Shown here: one piece after another, positions 1 to 10,748 of the stretch
Layout of the letters: each line of letters begins with the position of its first letter
How positions within the stretch are numbered: the stretch's first letter is position 1
Assembly: GCA_031772625.1 (NCBI GenBank)
Contig: CM062819.1
Location: 826,768,503-826,832,502 of the forward strand
DNA: 64,000 nt
Reading direction: 5' to 3'
DNA from: Pinus tabuliformis
Lineage: Eukaryota > Streptophyta > Pinopsida > Pinales > Pinaceae
Translations under genes and position numbers: made by a program
The notes under the pieces: model-generated
Told to the model about the DNA's origin: nothing
Databases searched by the model: none
Seen by the model: the letters and a program-made list of their open reading frames with translations, nothing else

Positions 1-2
1 AA

Positions 3-1847
3 ATCATTAGGAGCAGAGATGTAATATTCAATGAAAAGGTCTTGTATAAGAATCAGTTGTAGGAAAAGAAACAGGAAAAGGAAAACAAGGAATATGCAGT
101 TCTTGATGAAATCACTGAAAAAGTAAAGGTGCCTGAAAATAATAATAATCAACAACCACAACAACAGCAACCACCACAACAGCAATAGGCACCCCAAACA
201 CCTGAAAGTGGTGTTAGAAGATCTACCAGGATATGTAGACCCCCTCAACGATACTCTCCTTCATTATATTATTTATTGTTGACTGATTCCGGTGAACCTG
301 AATGTTATGAAGAAGCAATGCAGGTTGAAAGCAGGAAGAAGTGGGAGGTAGCCATGGAAGAAGAGATGGACTCCTTAATGCATAACCAGACTTGGGATTT
401 AGTCATGTTTCCTGTAGGAAAAACTACATTGAAGAATAAATGGGTTTACAGGATGAAGGAAGAAGATGGAGGAAAGCAGAGGTATAAAGCTAGACTTGTG
501 GTGAAGGGGTTTGCACAGAAGAAAGGTATTGATTTTGATGAAATATTTTCTCCTGTTGTTAAAATGACTTCAATTAGAACTATTTTAAGTCTTGTAGCAG
601 CTGAAGATTTGCATCTTGAGCATTTAGATGTAAAGACAACCTTTCTCCATGGGGATTTGGAGGAAGAGATATATATGCAGCAGCCACAAGGATATGAGGT
701 GAAAGGGAAGGAGAAACTAGTGTGCAGGTTGAAGAAGAGCTTGTATGGCTTAAAACAGGCTCCAAGACAGTGGTATCTAAAATTTGACAAGTTTATGTCT
801 GAACAAGGTTATACTAGATGTCACTCTGATCATTGTGTTTATTTGAAAAAGCAAAATGATGGCAACTATATTATATTGTTACTGTATGTATATGACATGC
901 TTGTTGCAGGATCTAACATGCAGGAAATAAATGCGCTCAAAAGAAAATTGGCAAATTCATTTGCAATGAAGGATTTGGGAGCTGCAAAACAAATCCTTGG
1001 TATGAGAATAACTAGAGACAGGAAAAATCGTAAATTAACATTGTCTCAGAATGAGTACATACAAAAGGTGTTGAAAAGATTTAACATGCACAATGCAAAA
1101 CCAGTTAGTACACCTTTTGCTAGCCATTTCAAACTTAGCAAGGAAATGTGCCCAAAGACCCAAGAAGACATGGATTATATGTCTAAAGTTCCATATGCAT
1201 CAGAAGTTGGAAGCTTAATGTATGCAATGGTCTGCACAAGGCCTGATATTGCACATGCAGTGGGAGTTGTAAGCAGGTACATGAACAATCCAGGAAAGGA
1301 ACATTGGATGGCAGTGAAATGGATTCTCAGATATTTGAAAGGTACCACAAATCAAGCATTATGCTTTGGTGGTTCAAACATCTCCCTACAAGGATATGTT
1401 GATGCAGATATGGCAGGTGATAGAGATAACAGGAGGAGCACTACAGGATATGTATTTACTGTTGGAGGAACAGCTGTCAGTTGGGTTTCAAAAATCCAAA
1501 GTGTTGTTGCACTTTCAACAACAGAAGCAGAGTATGTTGCTGCTACAGAGGCTAGTAAAGAAATGATTTGGTTACAAAGGTTTATGGGTGAATTGGGTAA
1601 GGAGAATGATATGGGCACGTTATACAGTGATAGCCAAAGTGCCATTCATCTTGTAAAGAACTCAGCATTTCATTCCAGGACTAAACACATACAACTCAAG
1701 TACCATTTCATACGATCAGTGTTGGAAGATGGAGAGTTGAAGCTGGAAAAGATACACACTAGCCAGAATCCTGCAGATATGCTAACAAAAGTTGTAACCA
1801 GGGAGAAACTGAGAATATGCTCAGTTTCAGTTGGTCTTCGAGGATGA
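3..1847 (+). pseudogene. copia pol: integrase tail, reverse transcriptase, RNase H
   Basis: The frame starting at base 3 reads the integrase C-terminal tail and a Gln/Pro-rich linker, with TAG stops at 60-62 and 186-188. From about 276 it is open for 523 codons to 1847. RT landmarks are WVYRMKEE, KARLVVKGFAQ and DVKTTFLHG (usually DVKTAFLHG). The catalytic motif, normally YVDD, reads YVYD at 885-896, so the first aspartate of the pair is lost. RNase H follows with DADMAGD near 1401, STTEAEYVA, YSDSQSA and the typical end ADMLTKVV. In the living family this polyprotein copies element RNA into DNA. The position 276 start is TTG and is not a real initiation site; the frame is simply continuous with the upstream linker. 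Confidence 0.93.
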
Positions 1848-1931
1848 CGATGAAGATGAGAAACAGCCAGGTCCAAAGAGGAGTCATTGTCCAGCAAATG
1901 GAGCAGCGTGGAGTTGCTACAATCAGTCTCC

Positions 1932-1942
1932 AAGTGGGAGAT
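1932..1942 (+). promoter_or_regulatory. Polypurine tract of copia-1
   Basis: AAGTGGGAGAT lies directly before the TGTTGG start of the LTR. This is the usual plant copia plus-strand primer position. Confidence 0.8.
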
Positions 1943-2553
1943 TGTTGGGTGTGGAGCCTGATTATCTTTTATATTCAAAGGTATCGCCACATAGGACCCC
2001 AGTTCGAAATGGGGGCGGCAACGCCGCCCGTAAAATATTTGCTGCAGGGGGGGTCCAGGGGGGGCGGCTGCGACCTTTGGGAGCCCCCCCCTGGCGGGGG
2101 GTTTCGGGGGCAGCACCCCCGAAGCTAAAAACAGCTGTAAAATTTCCTTGTAAAAGTATAGTAATTTCTAGTCAATCTGGGTCGTTCATTAGGCAGATGA
2201 TCTGACGATAGAACTTATGTTTAGTTTAGGGTTTTTTACCCTAGAAGGCAACCCCTCTCTTTGTATGAGGGTATTGTATTTGAGGCTGTGAGATAGATGT
2301 GTATTCTGTGAGCGAGAAATAGAGAGGTGAGACTGTGAGAGAAAACAGAGGATATTACAGCGGATTTGTTGTAGGTTGTGTCTCTTCATTTTGCTGGATA
2401 ATAGAAAGGAAGGACTGGCTGTTCGGGGTGGACGTAGCCCAAACTGGGTGAACCACGTATATCTGTGTCTCTCTTGTTTTGTGCGTTTTCTGTGTTTATA
2501 TTTCTGCAATATTTTATGTGTTCCATTGCTCCGTAATATATAATTTCCTAACA
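1943..2553 (+). repeat. 3' LTR of copia-1
   Basis: About 611 bp, beginning TGTTGG and ending CCTAACA, preceded by a polypurine tract. Its right half aligns by eye with the LTR at 29933-30511: both have a 'gagaggagattgttgtaggttgtgtctcttcatttt'-like stretch followed by a 'gggtgaaccacgtatat'-like stretch. The left half contains an unusually G/C-rich block (2011-2120). Confidence 0.85.
2011..2120 (+). other. G/C-rich structured block inside the copia-1 LTR
   Basis: In an otherwise A/T-rich window, this stretch has long runs of G and C. It includes a perfect 7-bp stem, GGGCGGC at 2013-2019 and GCCGCCC at 2023-2029, with a 3-base loop, followed by several runs of five to seven G. The related LTR near 30000 keeps only weak traces of it (short G runs near 30009 and 30048). 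It may form RNA structure in the transcript leader or tail; that role is inference. Confidence 0.65.
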
Positions 2554-2894
2554 CACCATGTACTTCTAGGAGCCATGCTCCTAACCTTGCAACTGAGACT
2601 GTGTAATGCACAGTCTCTCCCAAGCCTTGGACTAGAATGAACTGTGCATTTTGCAGTTCCAGTCATCAAGCTTCCACATGGACTATTTGGACTATGTAGT
2701 GCGTAGTTCCCATAGTCATCCAGTCACTCCTATAAAGAAAAACTGCACAATCCCTCACATCAAGTGCCCAACTTGCTACTTGAACTTTCCTTGAAGTTGT
2801 TTTTGTTTTAAACTGGCATTTGCTTGCCATGAGTGCCATCTCTGTCTCATAGATACAAAAATTGTTGAGCATCTCTTCAAAAATCATAGTTAAC
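2554..2894 (+). other. Non-coding sequence upstream of the unknown coding region; hairpins and TATA-like box
   Basis: No coding signal. Adjacent short inverted repeats lie right after the LTR: AGGAGC/GCTCCT at 2568-2582, a 9-bp stem GAGACTGTG/CACAGTCTC at 2595-2617, and CCAAG/CTTGG near 2619. A TATA-like TATAAAG lies at 2731, about 160 bp before the ATG at 2895, so this may be a decayed promoter and leader of the coding region that follows. Confidence 0.5.
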
Positions 2895-3224
2895 ATGGCA
2901 TCCAAGAGAGTTGTATCAAAGAAAACTGCTAAGAGTAGTACTGGGGTAGTAGTTGAACAAATATTAGTTGATTTACTAGTGTATGCAAATACTCAGTTGT
3001 TTATTGAGAAGGAAACAACACTGACATGGAAATAGATCAAAGACACTTTTGTAGAGGACTTTAAGGAAGACTTAGATGACTGGCAAGTTTATCTTATCAT
3101 CTAGCAGTCAAGGTTACATAGGTTTCAAGTAGGTATCCTGCCTTCCCGTTTGTGGACATCATTAGCTGGATTGTCCCACATACAGATGAACAAACTATGA
3201 CATTGAGTAGTACCAGCAAGAGGA
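2895..3224 (+). pseudogene. Unknown coding region, 5' part (before insertion)
   Basis: ATG at 2895 opens a frame beginning MASKRVVSKKTAK, Lys/Ser-rich, then an acidic helical stretch. It has two TAG stops where glutamine would fit, and a frameshift near 3130. The last stretch, in the shifted frame, contains YPAFPFVDIISWIVPHTDEQ and runs straight into the transposon at 3225. Removing that transposon and one copy of its GAGGA duplication joins the frame to RKLSTFKQEDF after 6705, showing that both parts were one gene. I do not recognise the family. A transposon-borne ORF or a decayed host gene are both possible. Confidence 0.6.
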
Positions 3225-3821
3225 TGAACCAGATTTAAATAGGAATGCAACAAACTACAGATATAACCATAAATACATATATGTAGCAGAAATAATACTT
3301 CATTTCATTAATGTAAAATACTAAATTATGCTTACAAATAGAAATGGAAATAAACCAGCTAGGGCGATGGTAGCTTATCTCTGAGAAGACATGTGGCAAC
3401 TGCATGCCTCTGAACTGTGTTACAATGAGGCTCAAAGGCCTATTTATTATCGAGAAACATTGGAAAATGCTAAACATCTAAAAACCTAACCCTAGGAGAT
3501 GAAGCACCAAAATATGGGCCCCATTTGGGTAAATTGGTACATCAACTTTCGCAGGGTCGTAACTTTGGCATGCGATCTCCATTTGACATGCTCAATAGCT
3601 CAATAGAAAGATCTATTTGAGGAATACAACTTTTGAGTGTTGCTTCCAGTTTTCCCAAAAAACGTCATTTAGGCCCTCAAAATGGCTCTGGAAGTTCAAG
3701 ACCCAAAAAACTGCCAAAAATAGTAAATTGTGCTACAATTAAGGAAACTGAAAAACTGAAAGAGGCAGTTGTGGGGGTCCAAGTGGGATAGGTGGGTGGC
3801 CACCAACATCCACCTGGATCA
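3225..3821 (-). repeat. 3' LTR of gypsy-S
   Basis: Direct repeat of 6086-6705, with clear alignment over the whole length and a ~25-bp gap near 3635 relative to the other copy. In element orientation it begins TGATCCAGGTGG. Confidence 0.88.
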
Positions 3822-3835
3822 TTCCTCCCCCCTTA
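3822..3835 (-). promoter_or_regulatory. Polypurine tract of gypsy-S
   Basis: On the minus strand this reads AAGGGGGGAGGAA directly before the 3' LTR, the expected plus-strand primer. Confidence 0.8.
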
Positions 3836-3839
3836 GGAA

Positions 3840-5954
3840 GCAATGTTCCCCACTGCGTTGAGTTCCTCCATGAGATGAGGAAAATTCTACTAAACTTGGA
3901 GCCTGGTGAGCTGTTTTGCAACCTTTGATGTGTCCAGTAATGGTGGGAAGCATGGTCGAGGGTGGTCCACATTGAACACTCGGTGCAAGTGAAGGAATGG
4001 GGGAATTATATGCACCAAAGCATTGTTTCCCACAACCTTGGTAATTGTGTAAGGACCATATCGTAGTGGTCTAAGATTCTGATGGGCTCTTGTAAGGTGT
4101 TCTTTCTATAGATGCAACTAGACTTTGTCGCCCACTTGAAACTTGTGTGGTACCGAATTCTTATCATGTCATTGCTTGTACTTGGAATTTTCTAGAATGG
4201 AGCAGCGATATATCAACCCGTTGGGTATAGGTGCTCTAGGAGTTAGATCGAATGAATGCTTGACCTAATAGTGTAGCGGTACCCCTATGGGTGAGGAGAA
4301 GATGTTCCTATATTATTTCATGACTGTATCCATCTGCTGCTGCTGCTACGTGGAGAAACCCTTTGTGGGGTCATGGATGTGGCGATGATTTTCTCCTTAC
4401 TTTGGGAGTGAACCAAACAGAAAATGGATTTCCTAGTCTGGGAGACAATCTTGCTGCATTTCTTAGCAGAGATCAAAGAGGTGGTGATAGGTGGGGCTAC
4501 CTCTATTATCTTGTATAATGAATTACCCAAAGAAATAATAACAGCGTGAGGCCTTGACTCATACACAGCATGTCGCTTCCACAAGTATGGTTGGCCTAAT
4601 AATACATCACAAACATCAAGAGGTGCAACATCACACAATACCTCATCTATGAAGGGCTTGATGCTATAGGGAAGGCGACACTGCTAGCTTACTCGAAGAT
4701 CTCATCCTTGGTGAAGCCAACTGATACTGTATGATTATGGGTGTGGTGTCATCGGTAGGCCCAACCACTTCACGACCTCCGTTGAAATGAGGTTCTTTTG
4801 GATGGCATTGTCGACAATGAATTACAACGGTGAACCCTTCACCCACATTTGTGAGTGGAAAAGAAACTCCCCCTCCTTTGGGTCTTCGGGCTCATTCTTA
4901 TGAATCTTGGTGGTGGAAACAGTGGCGCTGGGCTCCGTGTCAATGATCTACTTCCCTTTGTCATTCATTCCTCTTATCAAGTTCTGACTCAGGGTAAAAA
5001 CATGCATCTGATTCTGCAGCCTTCAACTCGGCCACCAATGACTACTTGGTCTGACACTCACTTGTGTTATGAGTGGGGCTCTCGTGGAACTCACATCACT
5101 TTCATGTGTCCTTCTTTGACTTTATGGTGTTGTTATTTTCTTTCAGCTTTGACGGGTTGTCTTGGGTTGCCCCATCTTAGCTTTGTTCTTGGTTCTGTGG
5201 TTTGGGGAAGCCTTTCCCTTGCTTTGGATTCGTGGATCCAAAGTCTCGCTTCTTCTGTTTAAACTTCTACTCAATCTTGAAAGTGTATCGGTACGCCATG
5301 CTGAGCGATGAGATGTCCAAGAACTTTATCTCGTCCTAGATGTACCTATGTAGGTTTCCATGGTATTTAAGTACCAAATTCAACTTAGAATCCTTGATAC
5401 CCAACTTTGTGCGAAGGGTATGAAAAATATTTGTGAATTTTGGCACATCTTGGTTCCTTCCTTGCCTTAGCATGGTCCACTTTATGTATTTGTCCTCATA
5501 GCTCCTGACAGGGTAGTACTGCTCCGTGATGGCATCCTGGAATGAATTCCAAGTGGGTGCAGCTGAAAATAGTGAGCCTGTACTTTCATTTTTCTACTCG
5601 CAGTAGGTTTCCCACCAGTCCTTGATGTGGGGGGCTACTTTGAGAAGTGCAAAAGTGATCTTTTCTCGGCCGGAAAAATAATGAACAAAAAAACAACCAT
5701 CTAGCATATTTAACCATTTATCTACCGCATCTATCTATCTGACCCTTGAATATGGGGATTTCAAAGTTAACTTGAACCTTAAAGGGTGTGGCATTTCCAG
5801 CCTAATTGTTGGAAGCAGATGCATCGCCCCTGGGTATTCGCTGAAGGATCTAGGAAAAGTTTTCCATCATTGCATTCCTTTGTCACTCGAGGGGTTCTTC
5901 GAGCAATATTTTGATAGGATCTCCTACCCCATCATCTTTATTTTCATCCGCCAT
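3840..5954 (-). pseudogene. gypsy-S gag-protease with RT/integrase edges fused
   Basis: On the minus strand a start MADENKDDGVGDP lies at 5954. A retrotransposon gag domain follows (FKVQVNFEIPIFKG, then HIKDWWETY and ITEQYYPVRSYEDKYIKW), then a Lys/Gln-rich stretch. Next is the end of an aspartic protease (LDVCDVLLGQPYLWKRHAVY, 4638-4560) and the first part of RT (GVPLHYQVKHSFDLTPRAPI near 4270). The RT then stops, and integrase C-terminal sequence follows at about 4170 (HKFQVGDKV, LRPLRYGPYTITKVVG, VFNVDHPRP). Most of RT, RNase H and the integrase core are therefore deleted. Several in-frame stops, mainly TAG, and frameshifts are present. Confidence 0.8.
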
Positions 5955-6071
5955 GGTAGGTTGTCGGGATTTGCGAGGTTGGTCTTGTAAAGGTTCGACT
6001 AGTTCAAGCCCTAACTCCTTATATCCCGACCTCGTTGGGGACATGCAAAGAAAAACAGAGAAAGAGAAGAC

Positions 6072-6085
6072 CCCTCTGATGCCAC
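6072..6085 (-). promoter_or_regulatory. Primer-binding site of gypsy-S
   Basis: On the minus strand GTGGCATCAGAGG directly follows the right LTR. It resembles the initiator-tRNA-Met complement TGGTATCAGAGC with one difference in the core. Confidence 0.7.
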
Positions 6086-6705
6086 TGATCTAGATTTAAA
6101 CAGGAATGCAACAAACTAAAAATATAATCATAAATACAAAGATGCAACAGAAATCATACTTCATTTCATTAATGTAAAATATTGAAATATGCTTACAAAC
6201 AGAAATTGAAACAAACCAACTAGGGCAATGGTAGCTTAACTCTGAGAAGAGATGTGGCGGCTACGTGCCTCTGAACTATGTTACAATGAGGCTCGAAGGC
6301 CTATTTATTGTTTAGAAACAATGGAAAATCCTAAACATCCAAAAACCTAACCCTAGGAGATGAAGCGGCAAACTATGGGCCCCATTTGGGTAAATTGGTA
6401 CATCAACGTCCCGGGGTCATAACCTTGGCATACAATTTTTGTTTGACGTGCTCAATACCTCATTATAAAGATCTATTGGAGGACTACAACTTTTGAGTGA
6501 GAAAAATTAGTCCATAGACCCATGTTGCTACCAGTTTTCCCAAAAAAATGTCATTTAGGGCCTCAAACGGCTCTGGAAGTTTAGGACCCGAAAAACTGCT
6601 AAAAATAGTAAATTGTGCTACAATTAAGGAACTGAAAAACTGAAAGAGATGGTTGTGGGGGTCCAAGTGGGATAGGCAGGTGGCCATCAACATCCACCTG
6701 GATCA
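6086..6705 (-). repeat. 5' LTR of gypsy-S
   Basis: 620 bp partner of 3225-3821, followed on its outer side by the second GAGGA duplication at 6706-6710. Confidence 0.88.
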
Positions 6706-9423
6706 GAGGAAGCTTTCCACCTTCAAGCAAGAAGACTTTCATCAGATGTATCACTTGCCCGAGTCGGTGAAGCAGATGGAATCACTTTTCTATGCCACCC
6801 ATAGCTATGTGAATACAAGAGACATTATCAAGCACTGGGTGAAAGAGTCATCGAAGTTTAGACAAACACACACCCATGTTTGCAAGATGAATCCCTCAGG
6901 AAGGCTTGTCAGTTCTTGATCATCTTTCCCTGTAGAATATATGGTCAAGAGAGCATAAAGACCTTCCCTGAAGGGTGGGAAATCTTATTGGACCAGTTGG
7001 TAAGTGATGGGAGGCCATTCAACTGGTCAGATCTGTTGGCTCAATAATTGAAGTCCCATGTGTCCAAGGCTTAAAATCCACCCAAGAATGAGCAAGCAAG
7101 GTTTTACATGTCCGCATACTTACTGGATGCAATTTGTGCACAACAGTAGTTCCCTGGCATGAGCTAGACATGGACACCTCAAGAGACTATTGTGAACATC
7201 TATTGCAATTTTCTTTCTGACTGCAACTATCAAGGATTTATGACAAGGTTAACTTGCCATTTTATTATCCCATTATACAAGCTTATATTTGAGCAAGATT
7301 TACCTTTCATGTCCCAAGAAGTAATGGAAGCGATGGTAAACATTGCAAATTGGTATGCCTCTCCTGGTGGCACCTTCAAAAAAATGTTTGGTAGAGAGAA
7401 GCCTCCGCATGTCTTACCAAGGTATGCCACTAACAAACCAATCAAGTTTCATATCACCTCGCTACAGGGTTTTCAGTAGGATTGCATAGGAAGAAGAAAG
7501 CACCACGGCTCACTCTTCCTTTGTGGATCAGATTATATGAGATTAAGAGCTTGAAATATGAAAATGTTGAAGCTAAGGACATAATGAAATTAAGGTTTTA
7601 CACCAAGGAATTTAATCCGTATAGTCCCCACGGTATTTGCAAATACCATTGTACGAGAGTTTACTTTTTGTGGATCAATGATACATTTCATTGGCCGGAG
7701 GAGAATCCTTGGAGGTATTGTTACAATGCCTCCAAACTTAATGAGTCGATCAGTATAGGAAGAACTTGGAAGGTTTCTTTGTATATAGAAGCAACTCTGG
7801 AAGCAACAAAAATAGTAGAAGAAGGCAGCAATTTAGTGCAGGACGAGGGAAAGGGTAATATTGATGACGATCCATAGGGAGAGAAAAGATGAAAAATGAT
7901 GGAAGATCCTATAATAGCATAGGAAGCTTTGGCAGCGGAAGAAAAGAGGGAGAAAAGGATGAAGAGAGCAGAGCGGACGAAGAGAGAAAATAAGAGGTTG
8001 CATGAAGCAAAATTGAAGCTCCAGAAGATAGAGAAGAAGCTGAAGGAAGAGTAGGAGTTGAGGAGGAGAGAACGAGAAGAGAAGTAGATGCGGGAATAAG
8101 AACAAAGGCAAGGAGCGATGATTGAGGAAACAATTCTGATATAGGTTGATGAGCCAGAACAGGCGACAAATGAGGACGAGGGTGAACAGATGTAGGATCG
8201 GGAGCTTTCTCAACAGATTGAGTAATTGATTGAAGTGACAAACATGGCATTGAAACATGAGTCCTAATGTGAAGACACTAACCTGATGCCGAAATGACCA
8301 TAGGTCATCCTTGAGTCTCCACCACCTCCAGTAGTAGAGCCAACCCTAAGAGATCAAGGAGATGTTGTTTTCCTTAATGATGATTTAGTCATGGATGTGT
8401 ACAAGCTATCAATTGATGAGTTTTAGAAGAGGATTATATAGGCATGTAGGAAGCACTTTCAGGATGATCACGCATCACCTACATTCATCAAGGAAATGGT
8501 GATAGTATCGGACACTAGGAAACATCCAACCACCATTTCCCAATCTAGCTTGGCTTATGCAGGAGCAACAAGCTCGAAAGTTTAGTATCTAAGAGTCGAG
8601 AATGAACAACTGGAAAAGAGCTTGCAAGCTACCAGGAAAGAGGTAGAACAAATCCAAGAAATAGTGCATAATGTAGTTTCACATTGGGGGATATGAGGAA
8701 AACAATGCTTTCTAAATTATTATCACTTGGAGAAACCATGTGGAAGCCCTATGACATATTTTTCACCGTGCATAAAGAATTTGTACATTTTCATGGCCTG
8801 TCGTAGTGGAGAAAATATTTTGTTCAAACTCTCAAAACATACATGCTTCCATTGCCCATGTACAAGAGTGGACAATGTTGTACAAAGGGGCCTCACTTGA
8901 CTTAGTGAAGAAGATGAAGCCACAGGAAGAGCTGGATAAATAAAAGGTTTGAATGTTGATTCAGAAAAGCAAGCAGCTCACCTCATTCATTGGAAGCACA
9001 CATGCCTCATATGCGTCGTTGTACAATAACTTAGATTTCTTGGTGAGAGAACACCATATCCCATCAATTGATTCCCTCACTGATGCTAAACCCAAGAACC
9101 AAGTCTGGATGGAGATGGATGAGTACTTGTAGTAGCTAAGATGAGAAGCCACCAAGAAATACTTGGAGTTGAACACACACAACCTGTAGAAGTACATCGG
9201 TGGTCCTGTCAAGATCAAGACAATGATGTTCATGCTTTATAACAAGTTGGACACAAGTTCCAAGATAATATACCCAGATTCCATGGAGTCTAGAGTCTGG
9301 TTCTAGAAAGAATCTGTTAAGAATTCTAGGGATACCATCACATAGTACCAAGCTTGGCACCAATATGTGACTGATGAGCAGCAAGTGGAGGTTGCTAAGC
9401 TAGAATTTCCCCAAGCTCCATAA
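6706..9423 (+). pseudogene. Unknown coding region, 3' part
   Basis: Continues the frame broken at 3224. Segments in different frames (6710-6919, 7192-7479, 7482-8690, 8914-9423) show frameshifts. Recognisable stretches are a region with ASPGGTFKKMFGREKPPHVLP (7350-7420), one with WINDTFHWPEENPWRYCYN (7671-7728), a highly charged Lys/Glu/Arg coiled coil (about 7925-8110), then a helical region ending PQAP before TAA at 9421. Nearly all internal stops are TAG or TAA at positions where glutamine fits the surrounding residues. Total coding potential with the 5' part is around 1,000 codons. I do not recognise the family. It could be an accessory ORF of a large retroelement, perhaps akin to the antisense ORFs of Tat elements, or a host gene family. 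Confidence 0.6.
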
Positions 9424-10365
9424 TCATAGTTTTGTGTCTTGTTAGGTTGTCTCCACCTATTCTATGTTATATGGGTACATGTGGAAAATGTAATATTATT
9501 TGTAATTATGTTGTAAGTGAAATTCGAAGTGTCAATAATGGAATTTGAAAATTCATCATGTAATGTAATGTGTCATTTAGTGAAGAAGTTGAAGAGTCAT
9601 GAGGGTAGTCCAAATGTCACAAAGGGGAGTTGAAGAGTCACCCCCTCTTTTTATAAATAGAACTTCATAACTCATGTAAGGGGATTTTGGGGAGCCAAGC
9701 TTTTGGCTAGGCTTAGGCTTAGAAAGAGATTAGGAGTATTTTGAAGAGACTTGTCTTCTCCATAGTGTAGAGAAAGTATAATTCTTTGGAGGAGCAGGTG
9801 TTCTTGACAGTAATGTTCCAATATTGGGGCTAGTGGTCGTCAATGGTGTATGTATGGATAGAAATTTCACTAATAATAATAAAATTAGAGCCATCATAAT
9901 TTCATGCATATGGTGTTAATATAGTAGGACCATTCTTGTTGTATTGGAAATGTATGTTACTTAACTTAAGAATATTCTTATGAACTAATTTGTTTTCATT
10001 TGTATGAATCATGTTGAATGTGTGTTGTTGGATTAGCTCATCACCTTAATTTGTGGACTATTATTCATTTTATATTGTGATGTCATTTCACTCGTGTGTT
10101 CCTTTCAAGTTGCGTACTATTACGGGCTTCTAAGGGGCACACTTCATTTTCCCCTCCATGTGTTATAACCTTCATGCATCGCACTTGACTCACACTTGCT
10201 CTCACCTAAAGTTATCATGCTTTCCTCTATGTGCTTCCACGGTCAAGGAATTACATTACCACCCACTATTGGGACTCCTACTCCAAACAGTGTGAGGTCT
10301 AGTTGAGACTTCATATCAAGGAGATCCCCTAAATGTTGGTGGGTCCAGCATCATCAACACCATCG
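9424..10365 (+). other. Non-coding, with a TATA-like box
   Basis: No ORF of note. TATAAAT lies at 9652-9658 in a context (a C/T-rich block before it, 'aacttcataactcatgtaag' after it) that resembles a plant or LTR promoter. A duplicated terminal structure was not found, so I cannot assign it to an LTR. The right edge abuts the truncated LTR of gypsy-2. Confidence 0.4.
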
Positions 10366-10748
10366 TAAGTGGAACTCAAGCTCATTATGGTAAATCCTAA
10401 ACTACCATCCCTCTTATATAAATTTACTACCAGCCATAGCATCAGGGTTGGCTTTTGGAGATTAATTTTCCCTTATGCTATTTCCTTGAACCTAAAGGAG
10501 TCATCATCTTCATGCATTAGGGTTGATATTGAGGTGTGCTTTGTGTCATGGAAGGACAAGTCAACTTGGGAAGACTTCTCCAAGATCAACTACTATTTAT
10601 GGTTATAAAGTCTCTCTTATCTCTATTAATATAAATACTATCTTGTTTTCCTATATGTGTTGCATTATGTTTACACTCATGTATTTCAATGCCTTACTGA
10701 TCCATTAAATAGAGATGTTATATTATGCTACTTGGTTTTCATAGATCC
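10366..10748 (+). repeat. 5' LTR of gypsy-2, left piece (5' truncated)
   Basis: Aligns with 27441 onward in the 3' LTR; the first ~430 bp of the LTR (27011-27440) have no counterpart here. Includes a TATA box, TATATAAAT at 10415. The piece ends in GATCC at 10744-10748, the duplication made by the nested element. Confidence 0.82.

Larger units (their letters stand above)
1..2553 (+). mobile_element. Ty1/copia retrotransposon, 3' portion (copia-1)
   Basis: The window opens inside a copia element. The order seen is the end of the integrase region, reverse transcriptase, RNase H, polypurine tract and 3' LTR, which is the copia order. The 5' LTR, gag and most of the integrase lie outside the window. 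The pol frame is mostly open but carries stops and a destroyed catalytic motif, so this copy cannot encode an active polymerase. A more decayed relative with an alignable LTR lies at 29933-31240. Confidence 0.92.
3225..6705 (-). mobile_element. Internally deleted Ty3/gypsy retrotransposon (gypsy-S)
   Basis: About 3.48 kb on the minus strand, flanked by GAGGA at 3220-3224 and 6706-6710. It has two diverged LTRs (597 and 620 bp) with TGAT...ATCA-like ends, a primer-binding site next to the right LTR and a polypurine tract next to the left one. The interior keeps gag and part of the protease but only the edges of RT and integrase, so it was non-autonomous when it decayed. The LTRs differ at many positions and by small indels, so the insertion is old. 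Confidence 0.88.

Noticed and set aside
446-790. Minus-strand ORF of 114 codons
   Set aside because: Shadow of the copia RT on the other strand.
7833-8258. Minus-strand Leu/Phe/Ser-rich ORFs resembling membrane proteins
   Set aside because: They are the reverse strand of the charged Lys/Glu/Arg coiled coil.
7875-9423. A non-standard genetic code with TAG/TAA read as glutamine
   Set aside because: Intact frames in the window (the gag at 54566-55930 and the gag-like ORF at 11351-12316) end at normal stops, paired copies have CAG at the same codons, and the content is plant-like. Methylation-driven decay explains it.
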